This document shows positions 7,901 through 14,036 of a DNA stretch of 17,645 nucleotides, in pieces; positions within the stretch are counted from its first letter, which is position 1, and each line of letters begins with the position of its first letter. The stretch is from NCBI GenBank assembly GCA_964610205.1, contig CAZSVI010000078.1, forward strand, positions 1-17,645. Direction: 5' to 3'. Under the pieces are notes generated by a model. It ran no database searches. It saw only the letters and a program-made list of their open reading frames with translations, and was not told where the DNA came from. Source of the stretch: CAZSVI01 sp964610205 (lineage in GTDB: Bacteria > Bacillota > Clostridia > DSM-8532). The position numbers and the translations under genes are program-made.

Positions 7901-8929
7901 TTACAAATATTTTTTTAAAGATATTTCAATAATTTTTTCACATAATGCTGCAAAATCTATTCCGATTACCTGTGCTTCCTGAGGGAGCAGTGAAGTAGGC
8001 GTCATTCCCGGAAGTGTATTAGCCTCCAGGCAGAAAATTTCATTTTCATTGTTTAAAATAAAATCAATGCGTGCATAGGTTTCAATGCGTAAAGCTTTAA
8101 AAGCCTCCTCTGCTGTTTTCTGCATTTTACCCGCAATATCTTCATTTAATACGGCAGGACAGGTTTCGATTGTATTCCCGGCCTGATATTTGTTTCTGTA
8201 GTCATAAAAGCTTACCAATGGGGCAATCTCAATAACGGGTAATGCTTTTCCTTCAATTACCCCAACCGAAAACTCCCGTCCCTTTATGTACTGCTCGATA
8301 ATAACTTCATTCCCGTATGTAAAAGCGTCTGTAAGAGACGCTTTCATGTCCGCCCCGGAATTTGCGATAGAAACACCGATGCTGGAACCGCCGCGGCAGG
8401 TTTTAACGACGCAAGGGTACAGATCCCAATGATATTCTTCACCCTTTCTTATATGAATGCCCTTCGGTGTGGATATCCCGTAAAATAAAAAGATTTCCTT
8501 CGTAATTGATTTATCCATAGCCAGTGCACTGCCGGCAAAACCGGTTCCCGTATACTTTATTCCCATTAAGTCAAAAGCGGCTTGAATTTTGCCGTCCTCT
8601 CCGTTCTCTCCATGCAGTGCAATGAAGACTATATCCGACATACCGCAGATATCTGTTACGCCCCGACCGAAGAACCCTTTGGTATTATCTCTTCTGATGG
8701 CGTTTATTTGCCCTATATCGGGATTTTTATCCTTAATGGCACTTATATTGGCCGACCAGTCTTTTTCAATTTCAAAAACTGCAGCAGTCTCACCTTCGTA
8801 TCCCAGGTATACATCCAGTAAAACAACCTGGTGTCCCCTGCTTTTCAGAGCGTTATAAATCATTGAGCCTGTGATTAAGGACACGTCTCTTTCAGAACTG
8901 TTTCCCCCTGCCAATACGACTACTTTCAT
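7901..8929 (-). CDS. ddl: D-alanine--D-alanine ligase
   Basis: ATP-grasp enzyme joining two D-alanines for the peptidoglycan stem. The start chosen gives 342 residues beginning MKVVVLAGGNSSERDVSL, the standard Ddl N-terminus; AAGGGA lies 6 bases ahead. An upstream in-frame ATG at 8962 adds 11 unconserved residues and lacks a close RBS. Motifs: HGENGEDG (107-114), GSALAMDK (133-140), GGSSIGV (180-186), YDYRNKY (242-248) and LEANTLPGMTPTS (301-313). Tyr248 in the omega-loop KY pair is the residue associated with D-Ala rather than D-lactate as second substrate, so this is not a vancomycin-resistance-type ligase. One small oddity is VKTCRG where VKP is more usual. Heads the ddl-murF operon, which is inverted relative to its neighbours. 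Confidence 0.96.
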   Translation of the reverse strand: MKVVVLAGGNSSERDVSLITGSMIYNALKSRGHQVVLLDVYLGYEGETAAVFEIEKDWSANISAIKDKNPDIGQINAIRRDNTKGFFGRGVTDICGMSDIVFIALHGENGEDGKIQAAFDLMGIKYTGTGFAGSALAMDKSITKEIFLFYGISTPKGIHIRKGEEYHWDLYPCVVKTCRGGSSIGVSIANSGADMKASLTDAFTYGNEVIIEQYIKGREFSVGVIEGKALPVIEIAPLVSFYDYRNKYQAGNTIETCPAVLNEDIAGKMQKTAEEAFKALRIETYARIDFILNNENEIFCLEANTLPGMTPTSLLPQEAQVIGIDFAALCEKIIEISLKKYL

Positions 8930-9136
8930 GTATTCCCTTCTCCCGCCGATTACATTTCTCATAACATCATTATATGTTATTTTCCTTTCTGTTTATAACA
9001 ATGGAAGCAATTGATTGCAATTGCATCACACCGCAACAAGGTTCTTATATAAGGCTGGAGATATGCCCGCCTTCTGATTTATCCGACAGATACCCACCGA
9101 CTGTAGCGGCGGACTATCTATCTTTTAACCTCTTTA
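8930..9136 (-). promoter_or_regulatory. Long structured 5' leader of ddl-murF (candidate regulatory RNA, class unknown)
   Basis: The 8930-9344 gap separates divergent ddl and holB. On the minus strand a promoter at 9143-9171 would start transcripts near 9136, giving an untranslated leader of about 200 bases. It contains a strong stem: GATAGTCCGCC (+ strand 9108-9118) pairs with GGCGGGC-A-TATC (9060-9071), 11 pairs with one bulged A, closing a 36-base loop. One pair is G-U only if the minus strand is the RNA; on the plus strand it would be an A-C mismatch. An alternative hairpin, AAGGC (9069-9073) with GCCTT (9051-9055), uses part of the same arm, so the two exclude each other. I cannot match it to a known riboswitch. 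Confidence 0.5.
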
Positions 9137-9142
9137 TATAAG

Positions 9143-9171
9143 ATTATAGCTTTTATAAAAAGAAGTGTCTA
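9143..9171 (-). promoter_or_regulatory. ddl: Sigma-A-type promoter for ddl-murF
   Basis: On the minus strand TAGACA (+ strand 9166-9171; 5 of 6 consensus) is followed after 17 bases by a perfect TATAAT (+ strand 9143-9148). This is the best consensus promoter in the ddl-holB gap. A second TATAAT nearer the gene (8969-8974) has only a poor -35 box. Confidence 0.65.
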
Positions 9172-9285
9172 CAAAATTTATCAAACACCCCACGGAAAAT
9201 ATGCTTTTTTAAAAATGATAAGTAACAATGGTTATTGCTCTGAAAACAAGAAAATTATTTCTATATATCAGCCTCTGTGGTATTA

Positions 9286-9291
9286 TATAAT
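9286..9291 (+). promoter_or_regulatory. holB: Candidate -10 box for holB
   Basis: A perfect TATAAT lies 54 bases before the holB start in an AT-rich stretch. No good -35 hexamer is found at 16-18 bases upstream, so the promoter call is tentative. holB needs a promoter of its own because ddl-murF interrupts the transcript coming from tmk-yaaR. Confidence 0.35.
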
Positions 9292-9344
9292 AAGAAATTT
9301 TTATCATTAAATTTACGGCGGAAACATACCATAGGACGGATTAT

Positions 9345-10307
9345 ATGAAAGCACTCGTAGGACAAAAGGCTCTTGTTATACAGTTGAATACTATAATTGC
9401 AAGCGGACGGCTAGGCCATGCGTATATATTTTCCGGACCGGAAGGAATAGGAAAGCGAACTTTCGCATTGTCTTTTGTAAAGGAAATTTTGTGTTTAGGA
9501 TCTGAGAAAGAGTCTTGCAGATGCATTTCATGCAGAACCCTTGAGCAGGGTACAAATCCTGATTTTTATGAAGTGTTAACAGATAAGGCGTCCATTGGTG
9601 TCGATAATATTCGTGATATGCAGGAAAATGTGGCTGACCGGCCTACATATGGAAATAGAAAAGTTTATTTTATAGACCATGCGGAATTGATGACGGTACA
9701 GGCACAGAATTGCCTTTTAAAAACCCTGGAGGAACCACCGGAGTATGTTGTTATTCTGCTGTCATCAACCAGTTTTGACGCGTTGCTGCCTACCATACAA
9801 TCCAGAGTGGTAAACTTCAGGATGAACCCATATTCCGAAGAAGAAATGAAAAGAATTCTTAGTCCGATATACAATACAAATGATAAAGAACTGGAATTTA
9901 TTCTGGCATTTTCCCGTGGTATACCCGGAAACGCAGTTCATATTATAGAGCAGGGAATGATTAAAGAGATCAGAAGCCAGGTCATGAAGTTTCTTGAAAA
10001 GCCACAGGATTTCAATCAGTCCGAAAATCTGCGGAAGTTGATTTCTGATAACCGGGAAGAGCTTTCAACGGTTCTGGATATTTTAATGTCGGTATACCGG
10101 GATTGCGTTATGCTTCGCCAGGGTATGGAAAACAGGTTGATAAATGATGATAAAAAGGATATTATTAAGAGGATTGCTTTGTCATCTTCACAACGGAAAC
10201 TTTTGGATAAAATATCTGCGTTGGAGAAGATGAGGCGTAATTTTAAATATAACTTAAATTTTCAGTTAGTACTGGAAGTATTATTTCTGGAAATACAGGA
10301 GGTTTAG
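9345..10307 (+). CDS. holB: DNA polymerase III delta-prime subunit
   Basis: Clamp-loader subunit (320 residues) that helps place the sliding clamp at the replication fork. The N-terminus MKALVGQKALVIQL is followed by the AAA+ P-loop region GPEGIGKR (31-38), in which the Thr/Ser after GK is replaced by Arg; loss of a working P-loop is expected of delta-prime, which does not hydrolyse ATP. A zinc module with cysteines 50, 58, 60 and 63 follows. LLKTLEEPPEYVVILLSST and the IQSRV (SRC-like) segment are typical, and the C-terminal collar domain is helical. Position between yaaR and yaaT is the Firmicute arrangement. RBS is a modest AGGA eight bases upstream. Confidence 0.94.
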   Translation: MKALVGQKALVIQLNTIIASGRLGHAYIFSGPEGIGKRTFALSFVKEILCLGSEKESCRCISCRTLEQGTNPDFYEVLTDKASIGVDNIRDMQENVADRPTYGNRKVYFIDHAELMTVQAQNCLLKTLEEPPEYVVILLSSTSFDALLPTIQSRVVNFRMNPYSEEEMKRILSPIYNTNDKELEFILAFSRGIPGNAVHIIEQGMIKEIRSQVMKFLEKPQDFNQSENLRKLISDNREELSTVLDILMSVYRDCVMLRQGMENRLINDDKKDIIKRIALSSSQRKLLDKISALEKMRRNFKYNLNFQLVLEVLFLEIQEV

Positions 10308-10311
10308 ATAA

Positions 10312-11181
10312 ATGGCAAATGTAGTTGGTGTGAGGTTTCGATATGCAGGGAAGGTATATTATTTTGATCCCATCGGCGTGTTGTTGGAACAGGGTGAAAA
10401 AGTAATTGTTGAAACTGCCCGCGGAGTGGAGTGCGGCGAAGTGGTAAATTCTGTTAAAGAAGTGGATGACAGCGAAGTTATAGCTCCATTGAAAAAGGTA
10501 ATGAGAAAAGCTACCGATGAAGATATACGGCAAGTGGAAGAAAACAGGAAAAAAGCCAAAGAAGCATACCAAATATGTCATGAAAAAATACAGAAGCATA
10601 ATTTGGAAATGAAACTGATTGATGTTGAGTATACCTTTGACAACAATAAAATTCTTTTCTACTTTACTGCTGACGGCCGGGTTGATTTCAGGGAGCTTGT
10701 AAAGGATCTGGCTGCCGTATTCCGCACACGTATAGAACTTCGCCAAATTGGCGTGAGGGATGAAGCAAAAATGATGGGAGGACTGGGTGTATGCGGAAGG
10801 CCGCTTTGCTGCAGTTCACATTTAACAGAGTTTCATCCGGTTTCCATCAAAATGGCTAAGGAGCAGAGTCTTTCCCTGAATCCGACAAAAATATCAGGCA
10901 CATGCGGAAGGTTAATGTGTTGTCTTAAATATGAACAGGAAGCTTATGAGGATTTGTTGAAAAGAATACCGAAGGTGAATGCTTTGGTGCAAACACCGAA
11001 TGGAGCAGGTACTGTCATGTACGTAAGTCTTCTGGAGGAAAAGGTGAAAGTTAAACTGGATAATGAAAACGAACCTGACCTTAAGGAATACCATGTTACG
11101 GAAATAAAACTGATTAAAGATGTTGAAAAACAACCCGAACCGGAAGAAGACATGGAAATACTGAAACAACTGGAAGATTGA
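10312..11181 (+). CDS. ricT: RicT/YaaT, PSP1-domain iron-sulfur protein
   Basis: In B. subtilis RicT (YaaT) joins RicA and RicF in a [4Fe-4S]-containing complex that acts with RNase Y in mRNA maturation and influences sporulation, competence and biofilm formation. The 289-residue protein begins MANVVGVRFRYAGKVYYFDP and carries the PSP1 domain with six cysteines in two sets, GVCGRPLCC (C161, C166, C167) and TCGRLMCC (C198, C203, C204), the positions expected for cluster binding. A charged, acidic C-terminal tail follows. The start codon is 4 bases behind the holB stop with AGGAGG overlapping it, so it is co-translated with holB. The partners RicA and RicF are not in the window. Confidence 0.94.
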   Translation: MANVVGVRFRYAGKVYYFDPIGVLLEQGEKVIVETARGVECGEVVNSVKEVDDSEVIAPLKKVMRKATDEDIRQVEENRKKAKEAYQICHEKIQKHNLEMKLIDVEYTFDNNKILFYFTADGRVDFRELVKDLAAVFRTRIELRQIGVRDEAKMMGGLGVCGRPLCCSSHLTEFHPVSIKMAKEQSLSLNPTKISGTCGRLMCCLKYEQEAYEDLLKRIPKVNALVQTPNGAGTVMYVSLLEEKVKVKLDNENEPDLKEYHVTEIKLIKDVEKQPEPEEDMEILKQLED

Positions 11182-11256
11182 TTCCATGGATACTATGCGG
11201 CGGAAAACGGCATACCTTCCGAGGGTAATTTTAATACATCATTTTACGATTTTCAA

Positions 11257-11285
11257 TTGACAGTAAGGGCAATATATTGTAGGAT
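11257..11285 (+). promoter_or_regulatory. Promoter of the ferredoxin gene
   Basis: A perfect -35 hexamer TTGACA at 11257-11262 is separated by 17 bases from TAGGAT (4 of 6 to TATAAT) at 11280-11285, predicting a start near 11292 and a leader of about 45 bases to the ferredoxin ATG. The gap after ricT otherwise holds a weak hairpin (TATGC/GCATA at about 11194-11214) without a T-tract. Confidence 0.6.
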
Positions 11286-11337
11286 ATCATAGGAATCCAT
11301 AAAATACTTTTTTAACAGATCCAGGAGGTGTATTGGG

Positions 11338-11508
11338 ATGGCATATTATATTAATGATGATTGCATAAGTTGTGGTGCGTGCGAATCAGAATGTCCGGTA
11401 AGTTGTATTTCCGCCGGTGACAGCAAATATGTTATAGATCCGGAAGAATGTATTGAATGCGGGGCTTGTGCGGATGTTTGTCCTGTCGATGCTCCAAAGC
11501 CGGAATAA
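11338..11508 (+). CDS. Clostridial-type 2[4Fe-4S] ferredoxin
   Basis: A 56-residue protein reading MAYYINDDCISCGACESECP at its N-terminus. It has two CxxCxxCxxxCP motifs: cysteines 9, 12, 15 and 19, then 38, 41, 44 and 48 (ECIECGACADVCPVDAP). An extra Cys23 follows the first motif. This is the classic low-potential electron carrier of clostridia, almost identical in layout to the well-known 55-residue ferredoxins. AGGAGGTG at 11323-11330 is an ideal RBS, and an independent promoter precedes it. It is the natural electron acceptor for the 2-oxoacid oxidoreductase encoded 2.5 kb downstream, though it need not be dedicated to it. Confidence 0.96.
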   Translation: MAYYINDDCISCGACESECPVSCISAGDSKYVIDPEECIECGACADVCPVDAPKPE

Positions 11509-11520
11509 GTATTACTCAGT

Positions 11521-11676
11521 AGTCCGCTCGAAAAGTCAAACACGCGTCTTTCCGCCCATTTTTCTGCGCGTTCTCCTGCAAAAAAAGCGTTAAATATTCA
11601 GATATTCACCGTTTTTTTCGGAATTTGCACGAAAAACTGAATCGAAAATCTGCATACCCGACTTTCCGAGCGGACT
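11521..11676. repeat. 156-bp full-length palindromic element (MITE- or ERIC-like)
   Basis: The 17-base end AGTCCGCTCGAAAAGTC (11521-11537) returns inverted at 11660-11676 with one mismatch. The symmetry continues inward: TTTTTC...GC tracts face each other, AAAAAAA near 11579-11586 faces TTTTTTT near 11612-11618, and AATAT-TCAG-ATATT (11593-11606) forms the tip at the exact centre. The whole block could fold into one long imperfect hairpin on either strand. No open frame of note lies inside, and no convincing target-site duplication is visible (flanks CTCAGT and CCTAGG). It sits between the ferredoxin gene and trmN6. Confidence 0.8.
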
Positions 11677-11705
11677 CCTAGGAATTATATTTGTGAATGA
11701 ACCAC

Positions 11706-11737
11706 GAGCCGGACCATAAAAGTCTGGCTCTTTCTCT
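11706..11737 (+). terminator. Rho-independent terminator between ferredoxin and trmN6
   Basis: GAGCCGGAC (11706-11714) pairs with GTCTGGCTC (11722-11730), 9 pairs including one G-U, around a 7-base loop, followed by TTTCTCT. It would end the ferredoxin transcript. It finishes only 17 bases before the trmN6 start codon. Confidence 0.75.
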
Positions 11738-11754
11738 AAAACGGAGTGGACTAA

Positions 11755-12447
11755 ATGGATCAATCATGTCTGAAACAGGGAGAAAGGCTGGATGATCTGC
11801 AGCTTGAAGGCCTTCGTATTATACAGAAAACGGATGGCTTTTGTTTTGGTATTGACGCAGTATTGTTGTCGGATTATATACGGGTAGAAAAGAACGCCCG
11901 TATTGCCGACCTCGGTACCGGTACAGGTATTCTTCCGATACTTCTGTCTGCAAAAACAAAAGCAGCGGAGATTATAGGCATTGAAATACAGTCCGAAATA
12001 GCGGAAATGGCTAAAAGAAGTGTAGTATATAATCATCTGGAGGATAAAGTCCATATACGCGAAGGAAATTTACTGGAAGCTGTCGATTGGTTCGGAAGCC
12101 GCAGTTTTGACGCAGTTGTTACAAATCCGCCTTATACAAAAGCAGGAGGGGGACTTGTAAATCCAAAAGATATGAAGGCCATTGCACGGCATGAAATTTT
12201 TTGTACGCTGGAACAGATTATATCCGTTTCTTCAAGATTATTGAAACCATACGGACGGTTTTTTATGATCCATAAGCCCGATAGGCTGGTGGATATATTC
12301 TGTTTTATGCGACGGGAAAGAATAGAACCTAAAACAATACGGCTGGTTCACCCAAGCCGCAGAAAACCTTCGAACCTGGTATTAATCCATGGCTTAAAAT
12401 GCGGGAATCCTCAGGTTACGGTTGAAGAACCTTTATATGTATATTAA
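11755..12447 (+). CDS. trmN6: tRNA1(Val) (adenine(37)-N6)-methyltransferase TrmN6 / YabB
   Basis: SAM-dependent Rossmann methyltransferase of 230 residues. DLGTGTG (52-58) is motif I for SAM, acidic E77 in GIEIQ is motif II, and NPPY (124-127) is the catalytic motif of N6-adenine methylases. The N-terminal LDDLQLEGLRIIQKTDGFCFGIDAVLL and the C-terminal VHPSRRKPSNLVLIHG segments are typical of the TrmN6/YabB group, which methylates A37 of a tRNA in E. coli. The neighbourhood (holB, yaaT upstream) is that of yabB in Bacillus; yabA and the usual downstream rsmI are absent. A hairpin terminator ends 17 bases before the ATG, with GGAG at 11742-11745 as RBS. Confidence 0.88.
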   Translation: MDQSCLKQGERLDDLQLEGLRIIQKTDGFCFGIDAVLLSDYIRVEKNARIADLGTGTGILPILLSAKTKAAEIIGIEIQSEIAEMAKRSVVYNHLEDKVHIREGNLLEAVDWFGSRSFDAVVTNPPYTKAGGGLVNPKDMKAIARHEIFCTLEQIISVSSRLLKPYGRFFMIHKPDRLVDIFCFMRRERIEPKTIRLVHPSRRKPSNLVLIHGLKCGNPQVTVEEPLYVY

Positions 12448-12488
12448 AGTGGAAAAACGTATGGCAAAATACCATAAGGAGGGATATC

Positions 12489-13058
12489 TTGATAAAAAAA
12501 ATTACAGCTCCCCTTACACACGAAACGGTTGATGCACTGAAAGCAGGGGATATGGTTGATATAACAGGGGTTGTTTATGCTGCAAGGGATGCGGCTCATA
12601 AAAAAATAATGGATTTGATTATTAATGGAAAACCCTTGCCCTTTGAGCTTGAAAACCAGGTAATTTATTATGCCGGCCCCTGTCCGGCGCCTGAGGGAAA
12701 AGTATTGGGTTCAGCAGGGCCGACTACCAGCGGAAGAATGGATAAATACGCGCCCGCGATGATTAAGGCGGGTCTTAAGGGTATGATTGGAAAAGGACAG
12801 AGAAATGATGAAGTTATACAGGCTATGATTCGGTTTGGCGCCGTATATTTCGGAGCTATCGGAGGTGCCGGAGCACTTATTTCGAAGTGCATTAAAAGCC
12901 AGGAACTGATTGCTTTTGAAGAATTGGGCACAGAGGCGGTCAGGAAACTGGAAGTTGTTAATTTCCCGACTATTGTTGTGATTGACAGATTTGGAGGAAA
13001 TCTATACGAAACAGGGCGAAGACAGTATTGTACCGAACCATTGACGGGTAATAGATAA
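12489..13058 (+). CDS. Fumarate hydratase class I, beta subunit (Fe-S hydro-lyase C-terminal type)
   Basis: Fumarase interconverts fumarate and malate; in two-subunit enzymes the alpha chain binds the [4Fe-4S] cluster and the beta chain completes the active site. The 189 residues show the beta-subunit landmarks: TGVVYAARDAAHKK (26-39), GPTTSGRMDKY (77-87), GMIGKGQR (98-105), IGGAGAL (124-130), and the ending VVNFPTIVVIDRFGGNLY. TTG at 12489 is used as start: AAGGAGGG at 12476-12483 is well spaced, and the next ATG would remove conserved residues. The related L(+)-tartrate dehydratase beta chain cannot be fully excluded. No alpha subunit precedes it; trmN6 lies 41 bases upstream. Confidence 0.9.
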   Translation: MIKKITAPLTHETVDALKAGDMVDITGVVYAARDAAHKKIMDLIINGKPLPFELENQVIYYAGPCPAPEGKVLGSAGPTTSGRMDKYAPAMIKAGLKGMIGKGQRNDEVIQAMIRFGAVYFGAIGGAGALISKCIKSQELIAFEELGTEAVRKLEVVNFPTIVVIDRFGGNLYETGRRQYCTEPLTGNR

Positions 13059-13151
13059 ACCTATAGCATATTAGAAGGTGAAAGACGCATGCCCGAGTAA
13101 ATATTGCGCCTGTTTTATATCGGTAAACCTATAGCTTATTAGAGGGTGAAA
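13056..13151 (+). repeat. Direct repeat of a 28-bp ribosome-binding region, 68 bp apart
   Basis: Copies at 13056-13083 and 13124-13151 share 26 of 28 bases, both starting TAAACCTATAGC and ending GGTGAAA. The first copy includes the fumarase stop codon and is followed by a three-codon frame (ATG CCC GAG TAA at 13089-13100). The second copy supplies the RBS of the ATPase gene, whose ATG is at 13154. Confidence 0.85.
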
Positions 13152-13153
13152 CA

Positions 13154-13819
13154 ATGCACAGGAAAAGAATTCATATAATAACAGGACATTACGGAAGCGG
13201 TAAATCGGAAATCTCAGTAAATATGGCAATGGAGTTTTCACAAAAAGGTCATAATACGATTCTTGCCGATCTGGATATTGTAAATCCATACTTCAGAAGC
13301 AATGAAGCCAGGAATTTGTTGGAAAGCAGGGGTATTACGGTTATTACAACCAAATACGCAAACACGAATGTGGATATTCCTGCCCTGACCGGTGAATTAA
13401 GCAGGTATTTGAAAGATAAAGATAAAACCCTGATTTTGGATGTTGGGGGAGATGACGCAGGAGCAAAGGTGGTTGGGAGATATAGAAGTGAACTGCCTTC
13501 AGATGAAACCTGCATGTATTTTGTTGTTAATTGTTTCCGCCCGGAAACCCGCACACTCGAAAGTGTTTATAAAATAATGGAAGAGATCCGCACCGCATCC
13601 GGAATGAAGGTGGATTATCTTATAAATAACTCACATTTAATGGAGAAAACGAAAAAGCAAGATATTGTAAAAGGCAGGGACTTTATATCGGATGTATCGA
13701 ATGAGTTAAAAATTCCAATTGCGTTCCACGCGATGATTAAAAATGATATAATTTGCGGAGTGGGTTTTCAGGAACCCGTTTTTTATATAAACAAATATAT
13801 GGGCTATTTTCTTAAATAA
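13154..13819 (+). CDS. P-loop ATP-binding protein (ParA/CobB-like SIMIBI fold) of unknown role
   Basis: A 221-residue cytosolic nucleotide-binding protein. Its N-terminal strand HIITGHYGSGKSE (residues 7-19) holds a P-loop (GHYGSGKS), followed by LADLDIVNPYFRS (39-51), which resembles the switch-I aspartate region of MinD/ParA/CobQ-type ATPases, and LILDVGGDDAG (92-102) as the Walker B/switch II-like strand. NCFRPETRTLES and DYLINNSHL complete a Rossmann-like core. Precise function is unknown. From memory, genes of this kind commonly lie beside 2-oxoacid:ferredoxin oxidoreductase genes in clostridia, as here, which suggests a maturation or regulatory link; that is inference. The kor genes have their own promoter 70 bases downstream. 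Confidence 0.75.
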   Translation: MHRKRIHIITGHYGSGKSEISVNMAMEFSQKGHNTILADLDIVNPYFRSNEARNLLESRGITVITTKYANTNVDIPALTGELSRYLKDKDKTLILDVGGDDAGAKVVGRYRSELPSDETCMYFVVNCFRPETRTLESVYKIMEEIRTASGMKVDYLINNSHLMEKTKKQDIVKGRDFISDVSNELKIPIAFHAMIKNDIICGVGFQEPVFYINKYMGYFLK

Positions 13820-13892
13820 AAATATTTATCAAACGACACTTTGAACTCTGCAGAACAAACCGACAATAAAGCAATCATTTCAAAAAATCAGG

Positions 13893-13922
13893 TTGGTAAT
13901 GCCAAATATTTTATGTTATAAT
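13893..13922 (+). promoter_or_regulatory. korD: Extended -10 promoter of the korDABC operon
   Basis: TGTTATAAT at 13914-13922 is a perfect extended -10 element (TGnTATAAT). TTGGTA at 13893-13898 (4 of 6) lies 18 bases before the -10 hexamer. Transcription would start near 13929, leaving a leader of about 108 bases before the korD start. Confidence 0.65.
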
Positions 13923-13943
13923 ACAAAAAGTTGAGTTTAGCAA

Positions 13944-13981
13944 GGACTTGTTGATTTAGTATTTAAGCTTGAATCAAGTCC
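13944..13981 (+). promoter_or_regulatory. Hairpin in the korDABC leader, possible attenuator
   Basis: GGACTTG (13944-13950) pairs with CAAGTCC (13975-13981), or GGACTT plus GATT (13953-13956) with AATCAAGTCC. Only CGGTTTT follows, so as a terminator it is weak. It lies entirely in the predicted untranslated leader and could be a regulatory or stabilising structure. Confidence 0.4.
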
Positions 13982-14036
13982 CGGTTTTGTTGATATGGTC
14001 TGTAACTGATACAGGCTTCCGGAAAGGAAGAATTCA

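Noticed and set aside
8930..8962. Upstream ATG at 8962 as the ddl start
   Set aside because: It adds 11 unconserved residues and lacks a near RBS; the ATG at 8929 has AAGGGA and the standard N-terminus.
9060..9118. The stem-loop read as a hammerhead or other known ribozyme, or as a T-box
   Set aside because: No CUGAUGA/GAAA core and no GGGUGGNACCGCG-like T-box sequence are present.
5975..9191. GTGTTTGAT-AA at 5975-5990 and its inverse TTATCAAACACCCC at 9178-9191 as transposon ends around yaaR-murF-ddl
   Set aside because: Only about 11-12 bases agree, which is expected by chance among all pairs in a window this size; yaaR belongs to the ancestral block and no transposase lies between.
10243..10746. 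A 167-residue minus-strand frame opposite ricT, rich in Phe and Tyr
   Set aside because: Aromatic-rich composition is what reverse reading of Lys/Glu-rich coding sequence gives; ricT is secure on the other strand.
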